Shown here: positions 6,454 through 14,847 of the stretch, piece after piece
How the letters are laid out: every line of letters starts with the position of its first letter
Numbering within the stretch: the stretch's first letter is position 1
Origin: Solobacterium sp.
GTDB lineage: Bacteria; Bacillota_I; Bacilli_A; Erysipelotrichales; Erysipelotrichaceae
DNA: 64,000 nucleotides
Reading direction: 5' to 3'
Assembly (NCBI GenBank): GCA_017469355.1
Contig: JAFUGM010000038.1
Coordinates: 1-64,000 of the forward strand
Made by a program: the position numbers and the translations under genes
The notes under the pieces: generated by a model
The model's input: the letters and a program-made list of their open reading frames with translations, nothing else
What the model was told of the DNA's origin: nothing
Database searches by the model: none

Positions 6454-7737
6454 ATGGCTGGATATGTAGTAGTCGGAAGTCAGTGGGGAGATGAAGGAAA
6501 AGGCAAAATCGTCGACCTGCTTGGAACTCACATGGATATGGTTGTCCGCTTTCAGGGTGGAAACAACGCCGGACATACCGTAGTCGTCAATGGGCAGACG
6601 GTGATTCTTCACCTGCTTCCCTCCGGAATTCTGAACAAGGATGCCTTATGCATCATCGGTCCGGGTGTTGTCGTGAATCCATTTGTATTATTTGAGGAAA
6701 TGGATAAGCTCATTGCCCAGGGATTTGATTGTTCGAATGTTCGTGTCTCCGACCGTGCACATCTGTTAATGCCCTACCATAAATATATTGATGCGCTGGA
6801 AGAACAGGATGCCGGAGCTGGAAAGATCGGTACCACAAAGAACGGAATCGGACCCTGCTATGCGGATAAGTATAACCGGATTGGATTACGGGTATGCGAC
6901 CTTAAGGACTGGGATGTCTTCCAGGAGAAGCTGAAGGTAATTCTTGCGAAGAAAAACCGCCAGATTGTTAACCTCTATAACGGAACACCGTTTGACTATG
7001 ATGAGATGCTGAAACAGTTTGAGGAAATTCGTCCTCGCCTGCTCCCTCTGATCGTTGATGCGGTAGATAAGGTAAACAAGGCACTGGATGCCGGAAAGAA
7101 TGTCCTGTTTGAAGGTGCGCAGGCCAATATGCTGGATATCAACTACGGAACCTATCCGTATGTCACCTCCTCCTCTCCTACTGCCGCAGGCGTCTGCGAA
7201 GGTGCAGGTGTTTCCCCGAAGAAGCTGGACCGCATCATCGGTATTGCCAAAGCCTACAGCACCAGAGTCGGCGAAGGGCCGTTTGTGACAGAACTGAATA
7301 ATGAAACCGGAGAAAAACTCCGTGTTACTGGAAACGAGTATGGTGCGACCACCGGTCGTCCCCGCCGTACCGGCTGGCTGGATCTTCCGGTTGTTAAACA
7401 GGCCGTTACCATCAACGGTATGACTGATCTTGCCATCACCAAGATCGATATCCTTAGTGGCTATGATACGCTTCCGGTATGTATTGGATACGAAATTGAC
7501 GGTAAGGTATATGATACCGTTCCTGCTTCCGTCAGTGATTATGAAAAGGCAATTCCTGTCTATAAGGAATTCCCTGGCTGGAAGGAAGATATCTCCGAGG
7601 TAAGAACCTACGAGGAACTCCCGAAGGAATGCCGGGACTACGTAGAATTCATTAAGGAGTACTGCGGTGTCAATATCTGTCTTGTCTCGGTCGGGCCTGA
7701 CCGTCAAAGCAATATCATTCTGAATGAACTGATCTGA
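6454..7737 (+). CDS. purA: Adenylosuccinate synthetase
   Basis: 427 residues, the usual length. N-terminal GDEGKGK (12-18) is the GTP-binding, Asp13-containing signature, followed by GGNNAGHT and later GIGPCYADK and TGRPRRTGW. It joins IMP and aspartate with GTP to adenylosuccinate, the first AMP-specific step; purB for the next step lies 3 kb away on the other strand. GAGG sits before the ATG. Single-gene unit closed by a strong terminator; TATAAT at 6359-6364 could be its -10 box, with a weak -35. Confidence 0.97.
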   Translation: MAGYVVVGSQWGDEGKGKIVDLLGTHMDMVVRFQGGNNAGHTVVVNGQTVILHLLPSGILNKDALCIIGPGVVVNPFVLFEEMDKLIAQGFDCSNVRVSDRAHLLMPYHKYIDALEEQDAGAGKIGTTKNGIGPCYADKYNRIGLRVCDLKDWDVFQEKLKVILAKKNRQIVNLYNGTPFDYDEMLKQFEEIRPRLLPLIVDAVDKVNKALDAGKNVLFEGAQANMLDINYGTYPYVTSSSPTAAGVCEGAGVSPKKLDRIIGIAKAYSTRVGEGPFVTELNNETGEKLRVTGNEYGATTGRPRRTGWLDLPVVKQAVTINGMTDLAITKIDILSGYDTLPVCIGYEIDGKVYDTVPASVSDYEKAIPVYKEFPGWKEDISEVRTYEELPKECRDYVEFIKEYCGVNICLVSVGPDRQSNIILNELI

Positions 7738-7760
7738 TCCCTGCGTATGCAGGGATTTTT
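7737..7760 (+). terminator. Terminator of purA
   Basis: Perfect 8-bp stem ATCCCTGC/GCAGGGAT around GTAT, then TTTT, overlapping the last base of the purA stop. Confidence 0.9.
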
Positions 7761-7767
7761 ACTGCAT

Positions 7768-7790
7768 TAAAAACGGCACACACGTGCCGT
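7768..7790 (-). terminator. Terminator of the leftward acetyltransferase
   Basis: Stem ACGGCAC/GTGCCGT (7773-7779, 7784-7790) followed on the minus strand by TTTTAA. It lies five bases beyond the acetyltransferase stop. Confidence 0.8.
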
Positions 7791-7795
7791 AATGA

Positions 7796-8266
7796 TCACA
7801 GGATTTCTTCCATGACATATTCCATGGGGGTAAGCCCCATAGCCCGATAGAAGCCAATGGCCGGCTCATTGCAGGTCCATACATTCAATGTGACGTGATA
7901 TGCGCCGATCTTGCGGGCAAAGTCCTTTACTGCCGCATACAGTCTTGAACCATAATGACCGTTCCGTTTGATCTCATCTACACAGAGATCATCAATGAAT
8001 ACGGTGAGAATATCCGTCATGTTTTCCGAATGCAGACGATGATGAATCTCACACATCGCGTATCCCGCCACAACACCTTCTTCATCCTCGATCACAAAGA
8101 TCGGTGTTTCTTCATTCGCAATCATGTGACGGAGTTCGTCACTGCTGTATTTGGTGGTATTGGGAATAAACAGATCCGGGCGCTCCTTCGCATGAACATT
8201 CAGCACCTGCAGCAGTAATTCCTTTAACCGCGGAATATCGGTTTCCTTTGCTCTTCTGACACTCAT
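7796..8266 (-). CDS. GNAT-family N-acetyltransferase
   Basis: 156 residues. The GNAT core is clear: FIDDLCVDEIKRNGHYGSRLYAAV carries the acetyl-CoA loop, and GAYHVTLNVWTCNEPAIGFYRAMGL is motif B. Start taken at MSVRRAKE, which has GAGG nine bases upstream; the frame is open ten codons further but without a ribosome site. Substrate unknown. Divergent from cutC. Confidence 0.85.
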   Translation of the reverse strand: MSVRRAKETDIPRLKELLLQVLNVHAKERPDLFIPNTTKYSSDELRHMIANEETPIFVIEDEEGVVAGYAMCEIHHRLHSENMTDILTVFIDDLCVDEIKRNGHYGSRLYAAVKDFARKIGAYHVTLNVWTCNEPAIGFYRAMGLTPMEYVMEEIL

Positions 8267-8322
8267 AACTTCATTCCTCATTTCATTGTTTCCCATTATA
8301 ATCTCATTGGAGAAAAGAGCCT

Positions 8323-9033
8323 ATGTTTGGAACCTATTTTGTAGAAATCTGTACCGGGGGTACAGAAGATATTCTTGCGGTAAAGGATCTTCCGATTGAC
8401 CGGATTGAGCTGAATCGAGGTCTGGAACTGGGTGGTCTCACCCCGGAACTCCCCCTGCTCGCCTTTGCCAAATCACAGCTGAATGTACCGGTCATCTGTA
8501 TGGTGCGGCCACGGACTGCTGGATTTGTCTATTCGGAAACCGAATATGAACTGATGAAGGAGAACGCGAAGCTGCTGTTAACGCATGGGGCAGATGGTAT
8601 TGTCTTTGGCTTTTTAAAGGAAGACCGTACGATTGACGCCAATCGCACCAGAGAATTCACTTCTCTGATTCATTCCTATGGAAAGGAAGCAGTATTCCAT
8701 CGTGCCTTTGATGAAACAATTGACCCGTATTCTTCCATTGAAATCCTGATTGATTCACAGGTAGACCGTCTGCTTACCAGTGGCTTACAGCCGACTGCGC
8801 TGGAAGGAGCTTCTTTGATTCGCAGCTTAAATGAACAATATGGAAGTGCGATTTCCATTCTTCCGGGTGCTGGGATTAATGAGAATACCGTTTCTTCGGT
8901 ATTAACGGAAACCGGAGCACATCAGTTTCATATGAGCGCCAAGGTCATAAGCCATGACCGAGGGGACTATATTGCGGTTTCAAAACAAAACATCCAGGCC
9001 GTAAAGCACCGCCTGGAATCAATGAATCAATAG
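8323..9033 (+). CDS. cutC: CutC family protein (copper homeostasis / TIM barrel)
   Basis: 236 residues. It starts with the conserved FVEICTGG, and contains GGLTPELPLL, VICMVRPRTAGFVYSE, ADGIVFGFL, HRAFD and LLTSGLQPTALEG, the run of motifs of the CutC barrel. The family was linked to copper tolerance, but its biochemical role is unresolved. TATAAT in the divergent promoter lies near 8296-8301, and GGAG precedes the ATG. Confidence 0.93.
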   Translation: MFGTYFVEICTGGTEDILAVKDLPIDRIELNRGLELGGLTPELPLLAFAKSQLNVPVICMVRPRTAGFVYSETEYELMKENAKLLLTHGADGIVFGFLKEDRTIDANRTREFTSLIHSYGKEAVFHRAFDETIDPYSSIEILIDSQVDRLLTSGLQPTALEGASLIRSLNEQYGSAISILPGAGINENTVSSVLTETGAHQFHMSAKVISHDRGDYIAVSKQNIQAVKHRLESMNQ

Positions 9034-9035
9034 CC

Positions 9036-9824
9036 TCATACGGCCGAAGGTTCTTCGGTTTCAATCACGATATCCTGTTCATGCCGGACCACAAACCACA
9101 GCTTCGTTCCATCACTTTCTGAAGAAGGTTCATCTTCCTCAAGACGGATGGAAGCAAAGCCCAGATGGTTCATGAGGTCGGCATTTTTCCTTCGGATCGG
9201 TTCATCCCGCTCGTAGGAATAAACATAGGGCCAATCCACCGTATCCGGCCCATAGCACGCCACATCAGGATCGAGGGAAAGAACGGTATAAAGATCCCTC
9301 TTTCCAACACAATCCCGCAGGATGAAGTCCTTCATCAGTTCCATCATTGCGCTGAAGATTCCCTGTCCGCGATTGGCCCGACTTACATAGGCATTGGAAT
9401 ATAACAGCACCTCTCCCTGCACGTCTTCATCCAGCGTGTTGCCAGAGGTACAGAATGGATATGGAAGCTCCGGAAACATCGTTCCGGAAATCACATAATG
9501 CTCAAGATACATCCAATCAGATTCTTCACTGAGATAATCATAGAGCGCTTCACTATAGAGGAAGGTTCTAAGATCACTGTGTATCCCGGCACAGTCTGCG
9601 ATGACCTGACCAGAATCATCATAGACAAGAAGAATTACCTGTTCACTTATTTCTATCACCGGATAGGAAAATACTATGGCTGAATAGTTGTCACAGAACT
9701 GTTCAACTGTATACACAAGTTTTCCATCCTGAGCCAGTTCCCGCATCACTTCCAGGGAATATGGAAGATGGTCTTCAAGCAGAAGCAGGGATCGGTTCAG
9801 AAGTTCATGAACAGGTTGTTTCAT
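9036..9824 (-). CDS. GNAT-like acetyltransferase with N-terminal extension
   Basis: 262 residues. The region around 130-180 (SNAYVSRANRGQGIFSAMMEL) has the RGxGxxxxxM acetyl-CoA loop of GNAT enzymes. The N-terminal 100 residues are acidic and without a recognised domain. Start at 9824, where AAAGGA lies six bases upstream; the 15 codons before it run into the purB terminator hairpin. It follows purB and may be partly co-transcribed. Confidence 0.65.
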   Translation of the reverse strand: MKQPVHELLNRSLLLLEDHLPYSLEVMRELAQDGKLVYTVEQFCDNYSAIVFSYPVIEISEQVILLVYDDSGQVIADCAGIHSDLRTFLYSEALYDYLSEESDWMYLEHYVISGTMFPELPYPFCTSGNTLDEDVQGEVLLYSNAYVSRANRGQGIFSAMMELMKDFILRDCVGKRDLYTVLSLDPDVACYGPDTVDWPYVYSYERDEPIRRKNADLMNHLGFASIRLEEDEPSSESDGTKLWFVVRHEQDIVIETEEPSAV

Positions 9825-9843
9825 TCGTTGTCCTTTCGTTAAA

Positions 9844-9865
9844 GGGATGCCGGAACCGGCATCCC
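9844..9865 (-). terminator. Hairpin after purB
   Basis: Perfect 10-bp stem GGGATGCCGG/CCGGCATCCC with a two-base loop, followed on the minus strand by TTTAACG. The T tract is short, so termination is probably partial and feeds the acetyltransferase. Confidence 0.65.
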
Positions 9866-9872
9866 TCATTGT

Positions 9873-11168
9873 TTACAGTAACCCTACCCGTTGATAGATC
9901 TCATCAATGCGGTGGGTATGATAGGCGGTATCGAAGCAGTCATCAATCTCTTCTTTCGTAAGAACGGAAGTAACCTCCGGGAGTCCTTCCATGAGTTCCC
10001 GGAAGTTCAGGTTGTTTTCCCATGCCTTGATTGCCTGGGGCTGCACGGTATCATAGGCCTGTTCTCTGCTCCAGCCCTTTTCCACGAGTTTTAACATGAA
10101 CCGCTGGCTGAAGATCACACCATTAGTCTTCCAGATATTGGCTTTCATATTCTCCGGGAAGACTGTCAGATCTTTCAGAATCTTTCCAAACCGGTTCAAC
10201 ATGTAATCGAGTAACGCCGTCGCATCTGGTGCGATGATCCGTTCAGCACTGGAATGAGAAATATCCCGCTCATGCCAGAGCGGTACATCCTCATAGGAAG
10301 TGACCATATATCCGCGCAATACCCGCGCACAGCCACAGATATTCTCCGACCCGATTGGATTCCGTTTATGCGGCATGGCGGAACTGCCCTTTTGTCCCTT
10401 GCGGAAATGTTCTTCGGCTTCCCGGACTTCGGTGCGCTGTAAGTGACGGATTTCCATTGCCATCTGTTCGAGTGAAGAACCGATAATTGCCAGGGTAGCG
10501 AAATAGTGCGCATGACGGTCACGCTGGAGAATCTGCGTAGAAATCGCTGCACTGCCAATGCCCAGCTGCTCGCATACATAATCCTGGACAAAGGGAGGAA
10601 TATTTGCGAAGGTTCCCACCGCACCGGAGATCTTTCCGCACTCCACATCTTTCCGAGCGAACTCGAACCGTTCCAGGTTCCGTTTCATCTCTTCATACCA
10701 GAGCGCAAACTTCATACCGAAAGTGGTGATCTCCGCATGAACCCCATGGGTACGGCCCATCATGACCGTATCTTTATACTTCAATGCGTTTTCTTTGAGA
10801 ATCTCCATGAAAGCCAGGATATCCTCATGAAGGATGTCATCTGCCTGTTTGAACCGATAGCCATACGCCGTATCCACGACATCCGTGCTGGTAACTCCAT
10901 AGTGAATCCATTTCTTCTCTTCACCAAGTGATTCCGAAACACAGCGGGTAAACGCCACCACATCATGGTGGGTAGTCTCTTCAATCTCAAGAATGCGGTC
11001 GGTAGTGAAGGTTGCCTTCTCCCGGATTTTTGCGACATCTTCTTCGGGAATAAGACCCAGCTTCGACCAGGCTTCATCGATCAGGATTTCTACCTCAAGC
11101 CAGGCCTGAAACTTCGCATCTTCGCTCCATAAGTCTCTCATTTGTTTACGTGAATAACGATCTATCAT
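9873..11168 (-). CDS. purB: Adenylosuccinate lyase
   Basis: 431 residues. Fumarase/aspartase superfamily signature [11 protein letters not shown], plus [11 protein letters not shown] and [10 protein letters not shown]. It cleaves adenylosuccinate to AMP and SAICAR to AICAR with release of fumarate. Start [10 protein letters not shown] has AAGGAG upstream. Divergent from the Crp-type regulator. Confidence 0.96.
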   Translation of the reverse strand: MIDRYSRKQMRDLWSEDAKFQAWLEVEILIDEAWSKLGLIPEEDVAKIREKATFTTDRILEIEETTHHDVVAFTRCVSESLGEEKKWIHYGVTSTDVVDTAYGYRFKQADDILHEDILAFMEILKENALKYKDTVMMGRTHGVHAEITTFGMKFALWYEEMKRNLERFEFARKDVECGKISGAVGTFANIPPFVQDYVCEQLGIGSAAISTQILQRDRHAHYFATLAIIGSSLEQMAMEIRHLQRTEVREAEEHFRKGQKGSSAMPHKRNPIGSENICGCARVLRGYMVTSYEDVPLWHERDISHSSAERIIAPDATALLDYMLNRFGKILKDLTVFPENMKANIWKTNGVIFSQRFMLKLVEKGWSREQAYDTVQPQAIKAWENNLNFRELMEGLPEVTSVLTKEEIDDCFDTAYHTHRIDEIYQRVGLL

Positions 11169-11240
11169 GGCTGCCTATTTCTCCTTACGCGAACCATTCT
11201 ATCATAACAGGGCACCCAATTCCGTGAAAGTCGCTCAAGC

Positions 11241-11357
11241 CCTTTTGGTGCGCCATGTTGTCCAATCTGTGTCGTTTAAACGAAGTTCAGGGACACAGAA
11301 AACAGTTGGAAATCCAAGTGAGTGGTGCACCAAAAAGAATGCTTGTTGGTTTTCCAA
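11241..11357 (+). other. Nested inverted repeats upstream of the Crp-type regulator
   Basis: Outer arms at 11241-11255 and 11322-11336 (CTTTTGGTGC against GCACCAAAAAG) match at 13 of 15 positions. Inside, TCTGTGTC (11266-11273) pairs with GACACAGA (11292-11299), and TCCAA (11261) with TTGGA (11306). A further TCCAA (11313) and GTTGG/CCAAC (11346-11358) can form competing hairpins. Possible structured RNA, small palindromic element or protein-binding dyad; no target duplication seen. Confidence 0.5.
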
Positions 11358-11371
11358 CACCGCAGTACAAT
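11343..11371 (+). promoter_or_regulatory. Putative promoter just before the Crp-type regulator
   Basis: TTGTTG (11343-11348), 17-bp spacer, TACAAT (11366-11371). The -10 box ends six bases before the best start codon, which would give a leaderless mRNA. The -35 lies within a GTTGG/CCAAC dyad. Confidence 0.45.
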
Positions 11372-11377
11372 GCGGTT

Positions 11378-12052
11378 ATGAGCGATTATCTCAAGACGAT
11401 TCATAAATCAAAACTGTTCCGAAGAGTCCCAGAAGAGGAACTGGATTCCCTGCTTGAACATCTCGATTCCCAGCTGAAGTTCTACTCCGCCAATCAGGTG
11501 GCAGTTTCTGCCGGAAGAAGAGTCCGCCGGGTCGGACTGATTCTTGAAGGTACGATGGAAATGTATGAACAGGATTTCTGGGGACGTGAACATAAGATCG
11601 ATACGCTTAAGAGCGGTTCCCTTCTGCTGGAGAATCATGCGGTCAGCGGGAAAGTGACGATGCATACGTTTAAGACGGTCTGCTCGACTGCAGTTCTCTG
11701 GTTCAATATCCGGGAGATTCTCACCCTGGATGAAACACATACATACAATACCGTTCTGATTCAGGACTTCATGAAGGAACTGGCGAAAAAGAATCTGGAG
11801 CTCTATTCCCGGGTATCCGATATGGATCGCATGAGCACAAAAGAAAAGCTTCTTTCCTATCTTTCGAAAGAAGCTCTGCGACATAACAGTGATGAATTTG
11901 ATATCCCCTACGACCGTAGGGAACTGGCGAATTACCTCTCCGTCGAACGTTCCGCCATGAGTGCGGAACTCTCCTCCCTCTCCAAGGAAGGATATCTTGT
12001 CACGAAGAAGAATCACTTCAAATTACTGAAACCTTCCTCACTCAAGGATTGA
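11378..12052 (+). CDS. Crp/Fnr-family transcription regulator
   Basis: 224 residues from MSDYLKTIHK. The N-terminal cyclic-nucleotide-type beta barrel (about 20-120) lacks the Fnr cysteine cluster. The C-terminal HTH_Crp has YDRRELANYLSVERSAMSAELSSL. Longer starts (11255, 11339) are open but run through the inverted repeats. No Shine-Dalgarno precedes the chosen ATG. It ends inside the convergent DUF4358 gene (15-bp tail overlap). Effector and targets unknown. Confidence 0.85.
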   Translation: MSDYLKTIHKSKLFRRVPEEELDSLLEHLDSQLKFYSANQVAVSAGRRVRRVGLILEGTMEMYEQDFWGREHKIDTLKSGSLLLENHAVSGKVTMHTFKTVCSTAVLWFNIREILTLDETHTYNTVLIQDFMKELAKKNLELYSRVSDMDRMSTKEKLLSYLSKEALRHNSDEFDIPYDRRELANYLSVERSAMSAELSSLSKEGYLVTKKNHFKLLKPSSLKD

Positions 12053-12487
12053 GCGGGCAGTTTTGCGTGCGCTTTCAATATCGTTGGTGACGATCAGAAT
12101 TACCTGACCATTCCCCTCTTCTACAATCGCATTATCGATTTTGAATACTTCATCCGGATAATAGTTCTGCATCTGTTCCTTGGCTGAAACAAGATACGCA
12201 TCAACCTTTTCCTTGATGGCAGCAGTATCCTCTGACTGGAATACAGCTACGATATCTGCGCTCTTATCATTGGCGATATAAACTGAGCTGTCCGTCAGTG
12301 TGCCCTCTTCAAAGAAGAAGAGACCTTTGATGATACGGGATTCTACCGTATCCATCTTGTCACTGAGGTTCAATTCCTTCACAATTTTCTCTGCTTCTGA
12401 TGAGGCAGAAGCATTGGCGGCACCGGCACTGCCGCAGCCAACCAGAAACATCAGGCATAATAAGCTACTCACAAACTTCTTTAACAT
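12038..12487 (-). CDS. DUF4358 lipoprotein
   Basis: 149 residues with a lipoprotein signal peptide ending in the lipobox LVGCGSAG. The mature part (SEAEKIVKELNLSDKM, then VAVFQSEDTAAIKEKVDAYL) is typical of DUF4358 proteins of gut Firmicutes, whose function is not known. They often neighbour SGNH hydrolases, as here. Its start overlaps the SGNH gene by 23 bases. Confidence 0.8.
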   Translation of the reverse strand: MLKKFVSSLLCLMFLVGCGSAGAANASASSEAEKIVKELNLSDKMDTVESRIIKGLFFFEEGTLTDSSVYIANDKSADIVAVFQSEDTAAIKEKVDAYLVSAKEQMQNYYPDEVFKIDNAIVEEGNGQVILIVTNDIESARKTARSILE

Positions 12488-13247
12488 AGATATCTCTCCT
12501 TACCACATGGGTTCTGATATAATCCTCCAATGCATGAGTCCCGGTCGGACCGAAATGAAGACCATCACCGACATACTCGGTTCGAACCAGTCCTTCTTCG
12601 TCCGTCATCCCGTTATCAAGATCCAGATAATATACGTAATTCATTCCCGCAAGGGCTTCAAGCCGGCTGTTTACCCAATCCAGATGTTCACTCAGAGCTG
12701 GTTCAGGAAGCCCGGTAATACTTCTTGGATGATAGGTCGAAAGTATATAAATATCCGAATCTGGGTTCTTCTCTCTCAGCATATCCAGAATACTCTGATA
12801 CTGTTCATATGCCCAGCCATCAAAGTAAGCTTCGCTGTTGCGGATTTCATTGATGCCAAAGAGCAGATAAATATTGTTTTTATCTGTTCCCTCCAGAACA
12901 TCATACATGGTGGAACCATCCTCATGATCATCCAACGGCATGGAGTCAATCAGCCAGAGGTTCAGCGAGGTCACATATTCCACCTGTGCTTCTTCAAGCT
13001 CACCCCAGATTGCCATAGCACCCATCCGTGAATCCCCCGCAAACAGCACATCGGAAAAATAGGAATCGTCAACGGGATCACTGTAAGGCACCGGTTGGGA
13101 ATAATCATAGTAATCCAGCACCCGGCACGCGTATTCCACTGTTTCCGGTTCGGTCACTCCCGAAGAATCAGATGCGGCTGTGGTTTTCCCGCCGCACCCG
13201 GCAAGTATTACCGCAAGTGCCCCTGTTAACAAGCGTGATGCTTTCAT
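12465..13247 (-). CDS. SGNH/GDSL-family lipoprotein hydrolase
   Basis: 260 residues. Signal peptide with lipobox ILAGCGG. Block I FAGDSRMGAM holds the nucleophile Ser, FGINEIRNS is the block III Asn region, and DGLHFGPTG is block V with the Asp and His. Probably an esterase or acyl-modifying enzyme at the outer face of the membrane. Co-translated with scpB upstream (four-base overlap) and DUF4358 downstream. Confidence 0.85.
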   Translation of the reverse strand: MKASRLLTGALAVILAGCGGKTTAASDSSGVTEPETVEYACRVLDYYDYSQPVPYSDPVDDSYFSDVLFAGDSRMGAMAIWGELEEAQVEYVTSLNLWLIDSMPLDDHEDGSTMYDVLEGTDKNNIYLLFGINEIRNSEAYFDGWAYEQYQSILDMLREKNPDSDIYILSTYHPRSITGLPEPALSEHLDWVNSRLEALAGMNYVYYLDLDNGMTDEEGLVRTEYVGDGLHFGPTGTHALEDYIRTHVVRRDIYVKEVCE

Positions 13248-14026
13248 TGATTGAACAGATCTTCACTTTCTTCGTCGTTATTGAACTGAGGAAGCTCCGG
13301 GAGTTCCTTCAGACTCAGCAGTTTAAAGGAATTCATGAACTCCTCTGTGACTTCATACAGAATCGGACGGCCAGCCGCTTCACTTCTTCCACTTTCACGA
13401 ATCAGATCTCTGGCCATCAGTTTCCGTAACATCATATCTGCACCAACCCCGCGGATTTCTTCAATTTCCACTCGGGTAATGGGCTGCTTATATGCGATAA
13501 TCGCAAGCGTTTCCAGCGCTGCCTGCGAAAGACCGGAGGTCTTACTGATCTGAAACAGCTTTTTGGCATAATCAAATACAACCGCCTTGGACAGGAAACG
13601 ATACGTTCCAGCATAATTGGCAATTTCGATTCCCCGGCGATCATCTGTATATTCCTTCATCAGATCATCAAAATATTCCGCCGCCAGTTCTGGTGTAATA
13701 TCCAGCGCCTGCGCTGCCTGCTCTGCAGTTACACCTTCATCTCCTACGATAAAGAGAAGCCCTTCCAGAATGGCCTTGGCTTTCGGCGCATCCGGGGCAT
13801 TTGCGGCCTCAAGGTGAGGCAGCTGCCCATCGAGCAGAGATAACTGTTCTACCTGTTCGCCGATTTCTTCGGGAATCGGTTCTTCCACCGGGGGTTCTTC
13901 TTCCTTCGCAGTTTCCTGTTCCGGTTCATCTGCTTCAATAAACTCGACGGAATGTTCTTCTTCCTGAGGAGTTTCTACTGCGCTTACCTCTTCTTCACTT
14001 GTTGTTAAGATTTCCTGTTCACTCAT
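13244..14026 (-). CDS. scpB: Segregation and condensation protein B, with long acidic N-terminal tail
   Basis: 260 residues. About 84 N-terminal residues are rich in Glu and Pro (EEEVSAVETPQEEE and similar) and precede the two winged-helix ScpB core (AKAILEGLLFIVGDEGV, then ALETLAIIAYKQPITRVEIEEIRGV). Most ScpB proteins are about 180-200 residues, so the tail is an addition. Works with ScpA and SMC in chromosome condensation. Overlaps scpA by four bases. Confidence 0.93.
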   Translation of the reverse strand: MSEQEILTTSEEEVSAVETPQEEEHSVEFIEADEPEQETAKEEEPPVEEPIPEEIGEQVEQLSLLDGQLPHLEAANAPDAPKAKAILEGLLFIVGDEGVTAEQAAQALDITPELAAEYFDDLMKEYTDDRRGIEIANYAGTYRFLSKAVVFDYAKKLFQISKTSGLSQAALETLAIIAYKQPITRVEIEEIRGVGADMMLRKLMARDLIRESGRSEAAGRPILYEVTEEFMNSFKLLSLKELPELPQFNNDEESEDLFNQ

Positions 14027-14769
14027 GCCATACCTGTCCCTCTGGAAAACCAGATTACATCATTTTCATCTACCGTAAATACGAGCGTATGAAGCCGGGC
14101 GAGATCGAGTACTGCCAGAAATGTAGCGATGAACATCGGAACATCATGGCAATCATCCAGAAGATTCTCAAACCGGAATGTTTCCGGCAGCTTATCCAGC
14201 TTTGCGCGGACTTCCAGTTCACGATCTTCCATGGAGATCTCACGGTGTGTATATTTCGTCTCGATCGGCTTCTGAAGCTGGATGCGCATCAGTAATTTAC
14301 GCATTGCCCGCATCAGATCATAAGGATTTCCCTCATAATGAGATTCCTCTTCCGGGTTTTTCATCCAGTCATCTACGATGCCGGATACCGGCTTCGATAA
14401 CATCTCCTGACGTTCTTCGTACAGACGGTTCAAGGAAGCTGATACTTCCTTGAACTGCTGGTATTCCAGGAGTCTGCGTACCAGACGCTCCTTAGGGTCT
14501 TCTTCATAGTTATCTTCCAACTCACTGTTATCCTTAGGCAACAGCTTCCTGGACTTATATTCGATGAGCTCCGCCAGTTCAACAAGATACTCACTCGCCA
14601 CTTCCAGATGCATATCACTCATCGCATTAAGATAAGCTACATACTGATCCGTAAGAATATTCACATCAAGATCAAACAGGTCCAGTTCCTGTTCCTTGAT
14701 CAGATGCAGCATAAGATCCAGCGGCCCTTCAAACTGCTCAATTGTAACTTTAAATTCTTCCATAGACAT
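14023..14769 (-). CDS. scpA: Segregation and condensation protein A (kleisin)
   Basis: 248 residues, normal length. Conserved EQFEGPLDLMLHLIKEQELDLFDLDV at the N-terminus and YKSRKLLPKD mid-protein identify the bacterial kleisin. It bridges SMC heads with ScpB. No ribosome site is visible; a TATAAT box ends five bases before ATG 14769 (11 before the next in-frame ATG), so the mRNA may be nearly leaderless. Confidence 0.93.
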   Translation of the reverse strand: MSMEEFKVTIEQFEGPLDLMLHLIKEQELDLFDLDVNILTDQYVAYLNAMSDMHLEVASEYLVELAELIEYKSRKLLPKDNSELEDNYEEDPKERLVRRLLEYQQFKEVSASLNRLYEERQEMLSKPVSGIVDDWMKNPEEESHYEGNPYDLMRAMRKLLMRIQLQKPIETKYTHREISMEDRELEVRAKLDKLPETFRFENLLDDCHDVPMFIATFLAVLDLARLHTLVFTVDENDVIWFSRGTGMA

Positions 14770-14786
14770 GAAAAATTATACTAAAA

Positions 14787-14814
14787 ATCCCGCTGTCCTG
14801 AAACAGGAAGCGGG
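14787..14814 (-). terminator. Terminator between the broken Rpn gene and scpA
   Basis: ATCCCGCT and AGCGGGAT arms with an inner TCCTG/CAGGA stem, followed on the minus strand by TTTTTA. It insulates scpA from upstream transcription. Confidence 0.85.
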
Positions 14815-14847
14815 ATGAAATCTGTACTGGTCGGATGCCCAAATTGA

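Noticed and set aside
6886-7707. 273-codon open frame antisense to purA
   Set aside because: Opposite strand of a highly conserved gene, no ribosome site, composition typical of a shadow frame.
11167-11406. 79-codon open frame between purB and the Crp-type gene
   Set aside because: It spans the inverted repeats and runs into the regulator in another frame, with no ribosome site or domain.
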